64,000 nt of DNA. Source: Stenogyne calaminthoides. Its lineage: Eukaryota > Streptophyta > Magnoliopsida > Lamiales > Lamiaceae. The position numbers and the translations under genes are program-made. The stretch spans positions 31,605,698 through 31,669,697 of the forward strand of contig JBBCBC010000026.1 in assembly GCA_037126765.1 (NCBI GenBank), in the 5' to 3' direction. Shown here piece after piece: positions 35,641 through 46,916 of the stretch (the first letter of the stretch is position 1; every line of letters starts with the position of its first letter). A model generated the notes under the pieces. The model worked only from the letters and a program-made list of their open reading frames with translations, was not told the origin of the DNA and did no database searches.

Positions 35641-36690
35641 ATAATTCTGAAAAGACAAAAGAGTAGTATAAAGAATCATGCATGGTACCTCATTTTGCAT
35701 GTTGACAACCTCACCTAAAGATGCAGCCTTTGGCCACTGCTTGAAGAGCATTTATAGTAATAGCTTTGTCGGCCTTTACCATTTTCCTGCAATCGCAATT
35801 GAAAACTTCTTTTTCAAGAAAGGATGATGAATATATTCAAGCCAACTAGAAGAATTTTAAACCAAACATCTAAACAAATCTGATAATTAGACGATGCACA
35901 TTCCCTAATCCATTATCACCAATAATGCCAAAGTTTCAAAATAGCCAGTCATTATGCTTGATACAAAATATTTTAATCAGCAAACTTCAATTCTTGTACT
36001 TTTCTCTGAGGAAATGCAGGGTCTAAAATTAGAACCGAACAAACCACATAATAGATATCAATTTCTTGAAAGAAACGGAAGAACTTAGCAACTTGACAAT
36101 GAGTTAACTCAATAGCTATCAATATCATAACATAGTGAACTTAAATTACACAGATCTTTAAATTAGAGGATTGATACATTGGGGTAAAGCGTTATTGATC
36201 AAAAGGGAAGAGGGTTTATTGGATTTACCTTTGACTATTTGGAAGCTACAGGAGAGCGTCTTTGTATTCCCAGTAAAGGGAACCTGTGACTGTGAGTCTG
36301 TGAGTGAGTAAGGATTCGTAGTTAAGCAATCGACAAATTAGCGTGAATGTAAAATTGAATTAGGGCTCCTCCGTAAATGAAAAGAATATGCGCGGAGCTG
36401 GTTGAATTGACGGTTAAGGCGGCCGCAATATCAGTGGCAATGAAGGTGGGCGGATTATCAGTGGCGGTCGAAATAGGCGGGGCGGTATGAATTAGTGGGT
36501 GGCTGGGTGAACGACATAGAATTTTTTTCAAGAAGACCCACTATCAATGAATGTTGGGTATGCGAAAATTAAGAAATTTAGAAATTAAATATGAATGCCG
36601 GTGGTGATGGGAATATTAAGAGGAAAGTTAATTAATTAAAAAAGGGGACTAAAATAATTACGCAACACCAATTTCTTCTAAGTGCATATC
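35641..36690. other. CACTA interior, no clear gene
   Basis: AT-rich element sequence. A short minus-strand frame starting MVKADKAITINALQAV (about 35790-35720) ends at a possible GTGAGG donor and could be a leader exon, but I cannot support it further. Confidence 0.3.
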
Positions 36691-36894
36691 TAATCTAATT
36701 AAGCGTCACTATAGATATATTAGAAATATTTTTGCGCTCACTGAGAATCGGACACGGACTTACAAGAGCTGAAAATATTATAAAGCGTCACAATAACTAA
36801 CAAAATAATGAGTGCGTCACTATATTTTTATATTGTGACGCTTATTCGACAGTGTCACTAAAAACGTCACTATAGGGGTTTTTCTTTAGTAGTG
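36690..36894. repeat. CACTA right subterminal repeats and terminus
   Basis: AGCGTCAC/GTGACGC motifs occur at about 36702, 36783, 36812, 36835, 36854 and 36865, ending in the inverted CACTACTA terminus. Fewer copies than at the left end. Confidence 0.75.
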
Positions 36895-37190
36895 AATATA
36901 ATATCAATTTAATTTCAATCATATATCGCATTATTCATTAAAATAGCAAAAATCTTTTGTACCATTCAATTCTATACCTACGTACATCTAACATTTCATT
37001 AAAAAAATATATATATATGGAGCCTAGAAATTTGGAAAAATTATTCAGTCAATGGTAATTAGGCATTTTCGGAAGATGAAATTAGATTGAATGGTTGCGC
37101 ACACTAGTAGCTACATATAATTTTCAGAGGACAACATTGATCATCAATTAATGTACGGACAATGTTGCACGTTCAGGAATTCAATGTGGC

Positions 37191-37199
37191 TATATAAAG
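37191..37199 (+). promoter_or_regulatory. TATA box of the peptide gene at 37287
   Basis: TATATAAAG, 88 bp before the start codon and 297 bp after the CACTA end, in a good position for a core promoter. Confidence 0.55.
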
Positions 37200-37286
37200 C
37201 CAAGAAATTGAGATTTTCAGAGGACAACATTGGTCATCAATAAATTACGTACCTTGCAACTTTAAGAGGAAAATAAATAAATAAAT

Positions 37287-37538
37287 ATGACGATAACAAA
37301 GACAACAAGATTAGTGGTACTAATGGCGACGTTGCTGTTAGTTTGCAGTATGACTGCTGCTAAATGGATTAGCAAAGGAGCTTTGGAGGAAAATAATGAT
37401 CCACACCCTCCACCAAAAAAACCAGTTTATGAAGACGACGACTATAGGGATTGCAACCATAAGTCACTATGCCATCGCCGCAGACTCATGATGATGATGC
37501 CGAACCATGCCATCTCATCTCATCCCATGCATCCATAA
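37287..37538 (+). CDS. Small secreted peptide, RALF-like C-terminus
   Basis: A single-exon 83-residue precursor. The signal peptide (LVVLMATLLLVCSMTAA) is followed by KWISKGALEENN, which resembles the YISYGAL...N region at the start of mature RALF hormones. It ends with YRDCNHKSLCHRRR, which keeps the RALF C-terminal pattern Tyr-x-x-Cys-x5-Cys-Arg/His. The first RALF cysteine pair is absent, and a Pro-rich and acidic stretch (PHPPPKKPVYEDDD) replaces it. A Met/His tail follows. RALF peptides are extracellular ligands of CrRLK1L kinases. A TATA box upstream and an intact frame suggest a live gene, but the assignment is by motif only. Confidence 0.5.
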   Translation: MTITKTTRLVVLMATLLLVCSMTAAKWISKGALEENNDPHPPPKKPVYEDDDYRDCNHKSLCHRRRLMMMMPNHAISSHPMHP

Positions 37539-37819
37539 TTTTTCAATTCATTTTTCCTCTTAAAATTGCATTAATCATATATCCCAATTTATTAATTGGT
37601 ATGTTTAGCTAGGCCAATTCTTGTTCTAGCTAGCTACAAAGCTTAATTCATCATATTTTGTAACATTATTACACACTATGAAATTATCATAAATATATAT
37701 GGTCGATTCATTCATTGCTTCTTGCTACTTAATTAATTTGCATTCCAATTATTGCGATATACTCCTACATATGAGTAATATCGTTAAATATGCAAAATGT
37801 GTATGTAATTTACGTATAT
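37539..37819 (+). other. 3' flank of the peptide gene
   Basis: AT-rich non-coding sequence up to the Copia-2 insertion. It probably contains the 3' UTR. Nothing else is recognised. Confidence 0.4.
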
Positions 37820-39231
37820 TGTTGGGGAATTAATTGTCCGAATCTATTCGGGATGAATATTTAAATACAAATTTAATTCTAATAATTATTACTAGCATGA
37901 ATTAATCCTATATTAATTCAAATAATAATTCAACAACAAATCATGCATATAAACAGTTCACATAAATCCTACGCATGCGGAATTGCTACGGGTTTACGTG
38001 AACTAACCTGTTTGGAATGGCAATGGACTCCGTTGGCACGAACACACCAAAAAGTCTTCCCAAGTATTCTCAAGTCCTTGCTTGTCAATCCGGTGGAAGG
38101 AAACTCGCGAACAATTAACAAAAGGAAAAATAAATTATTTGTTGCACCACCTTAGTGGATTTCTAATTTTTCCAACACATTGGAATTTCTCCTTCTTTTA
38201 TTTACTATTTTCGAAAAATAGGAAAAATAGGCAACATAATTTGTTTTATTTTTAAACACCTTTTTTGATTATTGGACTTTATGTTTGGGCTACTTGAGGG
38301 GCCTTTAGGAGAATTAAGATTGGACTTTCCAATGGATCTTGAATTATCAATATTGAGCCACAATATTATTCAAGCCCATAAATATTAATTAATCCCACTA
38401 CATAATTAGTATTGCACTATCCATCTTAACCCATATTACTGTTAATATGGCTCCCGGTTATTATTTCCCGTGTTTAAGATTATCTAGCCCATTAATTAAT
38501 TCAAGCCACTGAAATAGCTTTCCATTAATTAATATATTTTTGTCCTTGATCAAGGAACAATTCAACATTATTATCCATACCGGAAACTAGTTCCACTTGC
38601 AAGATTTGGTATGATAAATCTTATGAACCTCCCAAGGGGGCAAATCGAGCAAGCGTACTTGCACACGATTCTTCGTATTAAATCTTAGCAATCGCATGTG
38701 ACCAATAATATTGCCCAAGATATAAGGTATTGAATCTCGTTGATTCTCTACCCGTCATAAGTCAAAGCAATAATTACTAACCACACTCGATCGCGATCCT
38801 ATTTAAGGGACGAAAGATTAAGAAATAACGAAACACTGAGGTCTAATTCTTCCTAGTTCAGTGCTGAAGAATTTATCCTCCTGTAGGTCCTATTCAGTGC
38901 ATCAGTCATGCACTAGTGTAATCTCTTGGTCAAGACAAGTCAATCTGAGTCTTACACTTCAACCTTTCATGATGGATTGTTCATTTCCATCTAGGTCGTG
39001 AACGGTGTACTTTTAGTTACAAGGGACTGTTAATTTAATCTTTTGTGATCTGGTATCACTAAATTAACTACAATGTAACACGTACTATTTATTGAACAGT
39101 TATGCAGTAAATATATGTAACATTCAATGATATTTAAAGCATCAGTGATAAATAATTTATTTCAGTAAATAAGGCAGAAATTCAGTTTGGTTATACAAAG
39201 TAAAAGCATACTTTCCAGTATAACCCCAACA
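37820..39231 (-). repeat. Copia-2 3' LTR, internally deleted
   Basis: Begins TGTTGGGGAATTAATTG and ends TAACCCCAACA. Compared with 44761-46604 it lacks the part between about 45120 and 45567; the junction lies near 38175 (CAACACATTGGAATTTC). The rest matches closely. Confidence 0.9.
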
Positions 39232-39647
39232 ATCTCCCACTTATACTCAAAGTCTGCTTTTAAGTATACTACAACATGCCTCGTGTAGTTCATAATGCGT
39301 GACATCTAATGTCACCTACACGAACCTAATAATATCTCTCACTTATACTCAAAGTAGATTGGCAACGGTCTTGACACCCATTCCTTCCATATGTCTCTCG
39401 AATGTATTATGAGGCAGACCCTTTGTGAATGGATCTGCTAGGTTGTCTTTTGACGCGATCTTTGCCACCTCTATATCTCCTCTCTTAACGATTTCTCGAT
39501 AAGATGGTATTTCCTTTCAATGTGTTTGCTGGTCTTGTGGGCTCTTGGTTCCCTTGAATTTGCAACTGCTCCGGCATTATCACAATAAACAGTGATTGTG
39601 TTGGGCAAATTCGGAACTACATCCAAGTGCACTAGGAAGTTCTTGAG

Positions 39648-41523
39648 TCAAACCGCTTCTTTCGCTGCCTCGCAAGCAGCTACATATTCGGCTTCCGTGG
39701 TAGAATCGGCGATGCATTTCTGCTTAACGCTTCTCCATGTCATGGCTCCTCCCCCCATGCAAAACACACTACTGGAGGTAGATTTTCTGGAATCTAAGTC
39801 TGATTGGAAATCCGAGTCCGTGTAAGCGATGGGGATTAGACTATCTGACTGATAAACCAACATTCTATCTTGAGTTCTTTTCAGATACTTCAGAATGTTT
39901 TTAACTGTCGTCCGATGCTCTTTCCCCGGGTTACTTTGATATCTTGCCACCATGCCAATGGCAAAGCAGATATCCAGTCTCGTGCACAACATTGCATACA
40001 TAAGGCTTCCGACAGCCGAAGCATAAGGAATGCCTTTCATGTCATCTATCTTCTTTTGTGTCTTGGGGCACATTTCCTTGGATAGATGGATTCCATGTCT
40101 GAAAGGTACGAAGCCTTTCTTGGAATCCTGCATGCTGAATCGCTTCAAGACAGTGTCTATATATGAAGCTTACGATAAGCCTATCATCATTTTCTTGAGA
40201 TCTCGAGTGATCTTGATCCCAAGGATGTGTCCGGCTTCCCTTAAGTCCTTCATATCAAACTGTTTTGAAAGACATGCCCTTACGTCTAACAACACCTTTA
40301 CATCGTTCCCGATGAGCAGAATGTCGTCTATATAGTACTAAGAATACTAATGCAGTTCCGACACGCTTTTTGTACACACAACTTTCGTACTCGTTTTGAT
40401 CAAACCCATAAGACTTTATTACTTGATCAAAACACTGGTTCCAAGCTCTGGATGCTTGTTTGAGTCCGTAGATGAACTTCTTGAGCTTACAAACTAGGTG
40501 TTCTTGGCCTTTTTCAATGAAGTCTTGGGGTTGTTGCATATAGATTTCCTCTTCAAGGCTTCCGTTAAGGAAAGTCGTCTTGATATCCATTTACCAAATT
40601 TCAAAGTCGAGATGCGCAGCAATCGACAAGAGAATTCAGATGGACTTGAGCATTGCTACAGGTGAAAAGGTTTCCTCATAGTCGATCCCTTCTTTCTGAG
40701 TATAACCTTTCGCCACAAGCCTTGCCTTGAAGGTTTCCACCCTCCCGTCCGGTCCTATTTTCCTCTTATATACCCACTTACAACCAATGGGTTTGACCCC
40801 ATTAAGTGGTTCGACTAGCTCCCACACTCTGTTATGATCCATAGAACCCATTTCGGCTTCCATTGCTGTTTGCCAAGAAACCGCATTCTTGTCTTGGATT
40901 GCCTCGTCATATGTCCATGGGTCTGATTCATCTTGACCGGACCAAGTCCGAGGACTCTCCTATCCCCATGAATCTCTCGGGCTGTCTTACAACCCTCCCA
41001 CTACGACGAGGTTTCGGTTGTGTAAGTGTGTCATTTGGTATGTCATCTTGTACAGTTGGCACTGAGGTTAGCCCCCTTAGCTCATTTAAGGTAATCTCAC
41101 TTCTGGATTTTCTTTCGTTCATATAGTCTTCTTCCAAAAATCTAAAGTGGGTGCTTATTACCACTTTTTGATCTTCGGGACCATAGAACATACACCCTTT
41201 TGTTCTCTCGGGGTATCCTATAAACAACCTTAATTCTGATCGAGGATCCAATTTTCCGGCTTCCTTGTCCAACAGTAGGCCGGACACCCCCAAATTCTCA
41301 TGTGTCTCAGACTGGGCTTGCGCCTGGTCCATAATTCTTTGGGAGTTTGGGGACCGATTTGGATGGCACCAAGTTCAGAATATAAGCCGTTGTTTCCAAG
41401 GCATGACCCCAGAACGACTTGGGTAGATCCGCATAACTCATCATTGATCTAACCATTTCTAAAAGAGTTCTGTTTCTTCGCTCTGCAACCCCATTTTGTT
41501 GAGGGGTTCCAGGTGTAGTTAGC
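39648..41523 (-). pseudogene. Copia-2 integrase end, RT and RNase H
   Basis: After a TAG at about 41523 the frame resumes with TPGTPQQNGVAERRN. RT blocks: GCKWVYKRKIGPDGRVETFK, ARLVAKGYTQKEG (40863-40636), DIKTTFLNGSLEEEIYMQQP and IYGLKQASRAWNQCFD (40590 onwards). The catalytic region near 40330 is disrupted by a frameshift. RNase H reads TDSDFQSDLDSRKSTS and TTEAEYVAACEAAKEAV (40148-39648), and the frame ends just after. Several breaks between blocks. Confidence 0.85.
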
Positions 41524-42758
41524 TAGGATACAATCCCTTCATCTGACAAGTAGTTCAAAAACTCATAACTGAGGTACTCGCCTCCACGATCGGATTGTAG
41601 AGACTTGATACGTTTTTCCCTATGATTTTCTGCTTGAGCCTTAAATTCTTTGAATTTCTCAAAGGTCTCAGATTTATGCTTCATAAGGAAAACATAGTCG
41701 TACCTTGAGTAATCATCAATAAAAGTGACGAAATACTCATAACCTCCTCTTTCTTTGATTGACATTGGACCACATAAATCTGTGTGAACGATTTCTAACA
41801 CTTCTTTGGCTCTATTCCCCTTGGCTCTGAATGCCTTCTTGGTCATTTTACCCTCCAAACATGATTCGCAGGTTGGGATTGGTTCAACTTGGAGAGACTC
41901 CAGTGAACCGTCTTCTACCAACCTTTGGATCCTCTTTAGATTAATATGTCTCAATCTTAGATGCCATAGAAGTGTCTCGTTCACGTCTGATGAATGTTTT
42001 CTTTTATCGGAAACAGTTGATGTGTTATAGGATGCATTTCGTGAGTGGTGTGCACAGTTAATTGTATAGAGATTATTCAACAACGTTCCATGACAGATAA
42101 ATTTATCATAAAGAGATATGGTAACAACTTTATTAAAAGTAACTGAATATCCATCAAGGTAAAGTTTAGAAACCGAAATTAAATTCTTTCTAAAACTAGG
42201 AACGTAAAGAACATCTCTTAAAATTAAAACTCTATCTTCAAAGGACAGGTGCACTTCTTCCACTACTTCAGCTGCCACTCTCGTAGCATCGCCCAGTGTG
42301 ATGAGGATCTCACTCCCACTAAGTTGTCGGGTCCGCTTGAACCCCTGTAAAGTGAAACAAACATGATCAGTGGACCCCGTATCCACCACCCATAAATGGG
42401 AGGCATACGCCGCTAAGCAAGTTTCAACAACTAGTGCGTGAGAATTACCTTTATTTCCATCCCTTCTGGGTTTGGAACAGGCTACCCTCCAATGTCCTTT
42501 TTCACTGCAGTTAAAACATTTTCCTTTTGGTACTTTCTTGACACCCATCCAGCTAGCTGTCTTTCTCTTACTTTTCTTAGTGATGAGTTTGCTTTGGATC
42601 TGACCACTTTCCTTTTCTTGAGTCTTGTCTTCCATTGGCCTAGATCTTGAGAAAAGACTTTTGATCACCAATGCTTCGTCTTTCTTTCCTAAATGCTTAT
42701 CTATTTTCTCCAAGGCTTCTTGTAGAGTGTCCATAGTAAACATGTGATTACTCATCAC
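41524..42758 (-). CDS. Copia-2 gag knuckle, protease, integrase core
   Basis: An open frame of 411 codons. It carries the zinc knuckle CFNCSEKGHWRVAC, the protease site WVVDTGSTDHVC, the integrase zinc domain (LLWHLRLRHINLKRI, CESCLEGKM) and DDE residues in IVHTDLCGPM and SLQSDRGGEY. The Met at 42758 is not the real start; the frame joins gag upstream across one TAG. Confidence 0.87.
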
Positions 42759-42821
42759 AAAACTACAGTAAAACTCATCAAAACACCTTGGAAGAGTTAG
42801 GAAAAGAAATTCGATTTGGGC

Positions 42822-43289
42822 CTAATCACAATACTTAGTACCGAGATAGGCAAGCTTGTTAAAATGACGTTTTATTCTGAGAACATGCTCCCTTACGGGT
42901 GTTCCCTCAGCCATTTTTAGCATAGCCACGTCGTCGTTTTTAAACTGATTGATCATGCGGTCTTTTGTTAAAAACATTTCTTCAAGACTTTGTATAATTT
43001 CCGCAGCAGATTCAACACCTTCATGAATGTATCTCAAATCATCAGACAGTGAAGTCAAGATTATACGCTTCATAGGTTCGTTAGCCTGCTCCCAGATATT
43101 ATATAAGTATCTTTCCGCATATGTTGATCCTTCAGTAGTCTTACGAGGCGTGGGTATATCAAGAACCCAATAATGTTGTATTTGTGCAGTGAGAACGAAT
43201 TTCATATTTCGTTTCCAAATAACATAGTTATCACCAGAAAGTTGGTGTTCTTTGAGAGTATAAAGTAGTGGATTAAAAGGTTGCGACAT
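42822..43289 (-). CDS. Copia-2 gag N-terminal part
   Basis: Starts MSQPFNPLLYTLKEHQLSGD, continues NYVIWKRNMKFVL and FNKLAYLGTKYCD, a typical Copia gag. A single in-frame TAG follows CD; the coding sense continues beyond it without a shift, so one nonsense change separates it from the next segment. Confidence 0.85.
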   Translation of the reverse strand: MSQPFNPLLYTLKEHQLSGDNYVIWKRNMKFVLTAQIQHYWVLDIPTPRKTTEGSTYAERYLYNIWEQANEPMKRIILTSLSDDLRYIHEGVESAAEIIQSLEEMFLTKDRMINQFKNDDVAMLKMAEGTPVREHVLRIKRHFNKLAYLGTKYCD

Positions 43290-44760
43290 GATGAACTGAA
43301 ATAAATAACAATATGCATAAGCACAAATATATCACAAAGTTCGATCACATGCATCATATTAAAATCTCAAAAAAATATGAACATGCATCAGCCAACATCT
43401 TGAAACAGTTTAAATAAGCCACGTGGGGTGGGTCATTATTTAAACACATTCAAGCAGGTTACAAATAAGAACATTACAAACCTTTAATATCCTGATTAAT
43501 AGTTGGTTCCCACTTGACCAATATAAAATTGACAGGGACTTCGGGGAAGTATATGCATATCAATTTTATACCTACGTAATAACCATGATTAAATACAGAA
43601 TTATTATTTCGCTTTGAACGAGCCTCGGGTCATCGTCGATGCTAATAATAATTCACAATCATCCATTTGGAATTTATTCATGTGAAAGCCATCTTTTGAC
43701 CGTCCCGTGGGGGGAATTTCTCCAAAAGAATCCACAAATAAATAAATCATGGAGGTCAAAATTAATTCAATTTTATTATCCGGAATAAAATTATCAATTA
43801 ATTGTTTAAGCATACTTAGTAATTTTTCGAAAGTGAGATTTTTCAAAATATTTTCTCATGCATCGCAAATTTAAACACAATTTAAATAAGTATAAAATAA
43901 TGCATAAACATCAAAACAAAAAAAAATAAACACATTGGGCACATATATCCAATTGTCACGGTTAATTTTTGTCATGTCTTGATCTCGAGAAATCGTCTTC
44001 TTTGCCTTCATCGTTCGTCTCGAAAAGTTCACCACGTCAAGCAACGTCATCGACCAGCTCGCGGGTCGAAGTGCCCGCCTAGCATTCCCCGGCCGTGTGT
44101 CGGTGGCGTCTTGGCGTCTTGCCCGAAGCGCTCGGTGTCGCGTCGCTAGCGGATCACGCCCTTTCGGCGGACATCCTTTGGCGGTTCTCGGATGCGTCGC
44201 GCATTCCGTAGCGCGCCCCATCTACCGCCTCGCTCGCGCCCCGCTATGCCCGCCCGGTAGCGCCGCGGTTGCCTTGCCGTGTGGTCACCGTGATCCAGCG
44301 CGCTTCGGCCCTCGGCGCCCAGCGCCCGTCTTGGCGCTATCTTGCGCCCGTGTCATGCGTGTGCCTCCCTTGGCACGTTTCGCGTGATGCGCGCCGCCTG
44401 CGCCCGGTTTCGGATCCATCCGTCTTTAATCCATCGTCTTCATCTTGGCTCACGATCCAGTTGCAATTTATTTACGATAAATAAATAAACCTAGATCTAG
44501 ACTAGTCTATTACATTGAACGAACCAAACAAATCCTAATCTACTCGTGAATTTTCTCACGAGGCAAAACGAATTCGAACGAATCGAATTAAAAACCACAA
44601 TTTATATGCATGCATAAATATAAACATTCATCAAATACCATGACAATTGGATACCTGCAAAAAATATCTTGCAATTCTACTATCCAATTTCAAATTTAAT
44701 GAAAATGAATTAAATTATAATTTAAAACTCAGAGCCCGAAACCGAGCCTCTGATACCCGT
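43290..44760 (-). other. Copia-2 leader with GC-rich island
   Basis: Untranslated leader between the primer-binding site (about 44740-44760) and gag. Its middle, about 44035-44440, is strongly GC-rich (CGCGTCGCTAGCGGATCACG-type sequence), unlike the AT-rich flanks. Frames exist on both strands but none resembles a known protein. Confidence 0.6.
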
Positions 44761-46604
44761 TGTTGGAGAATTAATTGTCCGGATCTATTCGGGATGAATA
44801 TTTAAATACAAATTTAATTCTAACAATTATTTCTAGCATGAATTAATCCTATATTAATTCAAATAATAATTCAACAACAAATCATGCATATAAACAGTTC
44901 ACATAAATCCTACGACGATGCGAATTGCTACGGGTTTACGTGAACTAACCTGTTTGGAATGGCAATGGACTCCGTTGGCACGAACACACCAAAAAGCCTT
45001 CCCAAGTATTCCCAAGTCCTTGCTCGTCAATCCGGTGGAAGGAAACTCGCGAACAATTAACAAAAGGAAAAATAAATTATTTGTTGCACCACCTTTGTGG
45101 ATTTCTAATTTTTCCAACACACGGAATTGCAGCTGGGGATGAAAGAATCATCCCCTATTTATAGAGGGGGGGTTGGTCGAAATTTTGGGATAAAAATAAT
45201 ATGGAAAAATCTTTTTCTTGATCTCCAAGAAATCTTGAATATATCTCATATACTCTTTTCTCCATAATTAAAATATTCCACAAAAATCTCAACTCCTCTT
45301 GTTATGGGATATTTCGAAATTTTAAGAGAAAAGAAACCAAGATTTGGATCTTCTTGAATTTATGAGATATACTTGTATTGCAAGAATACATATCTTCCAT
45401 AATATCTTTTCAAGAAATTCAAGAAAATCTTTCTTTCCCTTAATTATTCAAAATTTTTGAAAATTTCATAGTAAATAACCAAGTGGGAGATTTTTTGAAT
45501 TTAATGAGATAATCTTGTATTCCAAGAATACTTATCTTCATTTCATAACAAAATTCAAAGAAAATCTTTCTCCTTCTTTTATTTACTATTTTCGAAAAAT
45601 AGGAAAAATAGGCAACATAATTTATTTTATTTTTAAATATCTTTTTCGATTATTGGACTTTATGTTTGGGCTACGTGAGGGACTTTTAGGAGAATTAAGA
45701 TTTGACCTTCCAATGGATCTTGAATTATCAATATTGAGCCACAATATTATTCAAGCCCATAAATATTAATTAATCCCACTACATAATTAGTATTGCACTA
45801 TCCATCTTAACTCATATTACTGTTAATATGGCTCCCGGTTATTATTTCCCGTGCTTAAGGTTATCTAGCCCATTAATTAAGTCAAGCCACTGAAATAGCT
45901 TTCCATTAATTAATATCTTTTATCCTTGGTAAAGGAATGGTTCAACATTATTATCCATACCGGAAACTAGTTCCACTTGCAAGATTTGGTATGATAAATC
46001 GTATGAACCTCCCAAGGGGGCAAATCGAACAAGCGTACTTGCACACGATTCTTCGTATTAAATCTTAGCAATCGCATGTGACCAATAATATTGCCCAAGA
46101 TATAAGGTATTGAATCTCGTTGATTCTCTACCCGTCATAAGTCAAAGCAATAATTACTAACCACACGCGATCCTATTTAAGGGACGAAGATTAAGAAATA
46201 ACGAACCACTGAGGTCTAATTCTTCCTAGTTCAGTGCTGAAGAATTTATCCTCCTGTAGGTCCTATTCAGTGCATCAGTCATGGACTAGTGTAATCTCTT
46301 GGTCAAGACAAGCCAATCTGAGCCTTACACTTCAACCTTTCACGATGGATTGTTCATTTCCATCTAGGTCGTGAACGGTGTACTTTTAGTTACAAGGGAC
46401 TGTTAATTTAATCTTCTGTGATCTTGTATCACTAAATTAACTACAATGTAACACGTACTATTTATTGAACAGTTATGCAGTAAATATATGTAACATTCAA
46501 TGATATTTAAAACATCAATGATAAATAATTTATTTCAATAAATAAGATAAAAATTCAGTTTGGTTATACAAAGTAAAAGCATACTTTCCAGTATAACCCC
46601 AACA
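44761..46604 (-). repeat. Copia-2 5' LTR, full length
   Basis: 1,844 bp, TGTTGGAGAATT...CCCCAACA. It holds a TATTTATAG box (on the plus strand CTATTTATAGAGGGGG at about 45154) and long A/T-rich repeats. It matches the solo LTR at 46917-48743 when that is reverse-complemented. Confidence 0.9.
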
Positions 46605-46916
46605 TATATGTCACTAAAATCTTCACATCCACAGATAGTTTAAAAAAATCTCATGAATCAAGAATATAGCTTTTAAACTATAAAATAGTTTAATAACCCC
46701 TCAAAGTAAAAATTGATATTTTATGGACATTTGAATACATCATGCCTAAAAATAAATATGTTAAGCAAGATACCAAAATTTAATAATTAAAATGAATAAA
46801 ATGTACATGCCAACTTATGCTAGTTCGAATTATATATGAAAGAGCCAGGATTTTCTGTAGATGAACAAGGCAAAAACTTGTGTAGACTTGGTTCATACTA
46901 TGAACCCTGGTTAAAC
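46605..46916. other. Spacer between Copia-2 and the solo LTR
   Basis: 312 bp of AT-rich DNA, including the right TATAT target duplication. No feature is recognised. Confidence 0.5.

Larger units (their letters stand above)
8114..36894 (-). mobile_element. CACTA (En/Spm) transposon hosting nested insertions
   Basis: The left end reads CACTACTAGAAAAA and the right end, on the minus strand, reads CACTACTAAAGAAAAA. Both are flanked by AAT (8111-8113 and 36895-36897), the 3-bp duplication typical of CACTA elements. Both ends carry many GTGACGC/GCGTCAC subterminal repeats. Inside lie a dead minus-strand element gene, a Gypsy element, a Copia element, a Copia solo LTR and a Tourist MITE. Subtracting these leaves about 5.6 kb of CACTA sequence. 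No transposase of TNPD type is recognised, so the element is probably non-autonomous or degraded. Confidence 0.8.
37820..46604 (-). mobile_element. Ty1/Copia retrotransposon (Copia-2)
   Basis: An 8.8-kb element flanked by a perfect TATAT duplication (37815-37819 and 46605-46609). Minus-strand order is gag, protease, integrase, RT, RNase H. The minus strand leaves the 5' LTR (right) at ACGGGTATCAGAGGCTCGG, a GGTATCAGAG initiator-Met-tRNA-type primer site, and a polypurine tract AAGTGGGAGAT meets the left LTR. The left LTR has lost about 0.43 kb. Stops and frameshifts in gag-pol make it non-autonomous. Confidence 0.92.

Noticed and set aside
36322..36531. 69-codon Thr/Ala-rich minus-strand frame near the CACTA right end
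   Set aside because: No start context, splice logic or domain; likely chance.
37943..38155. Frame repeated at 44918-45142
   Set aside because: Lies inside both LTRs of Copia-2; duplicated only because LTRs are duplicated.
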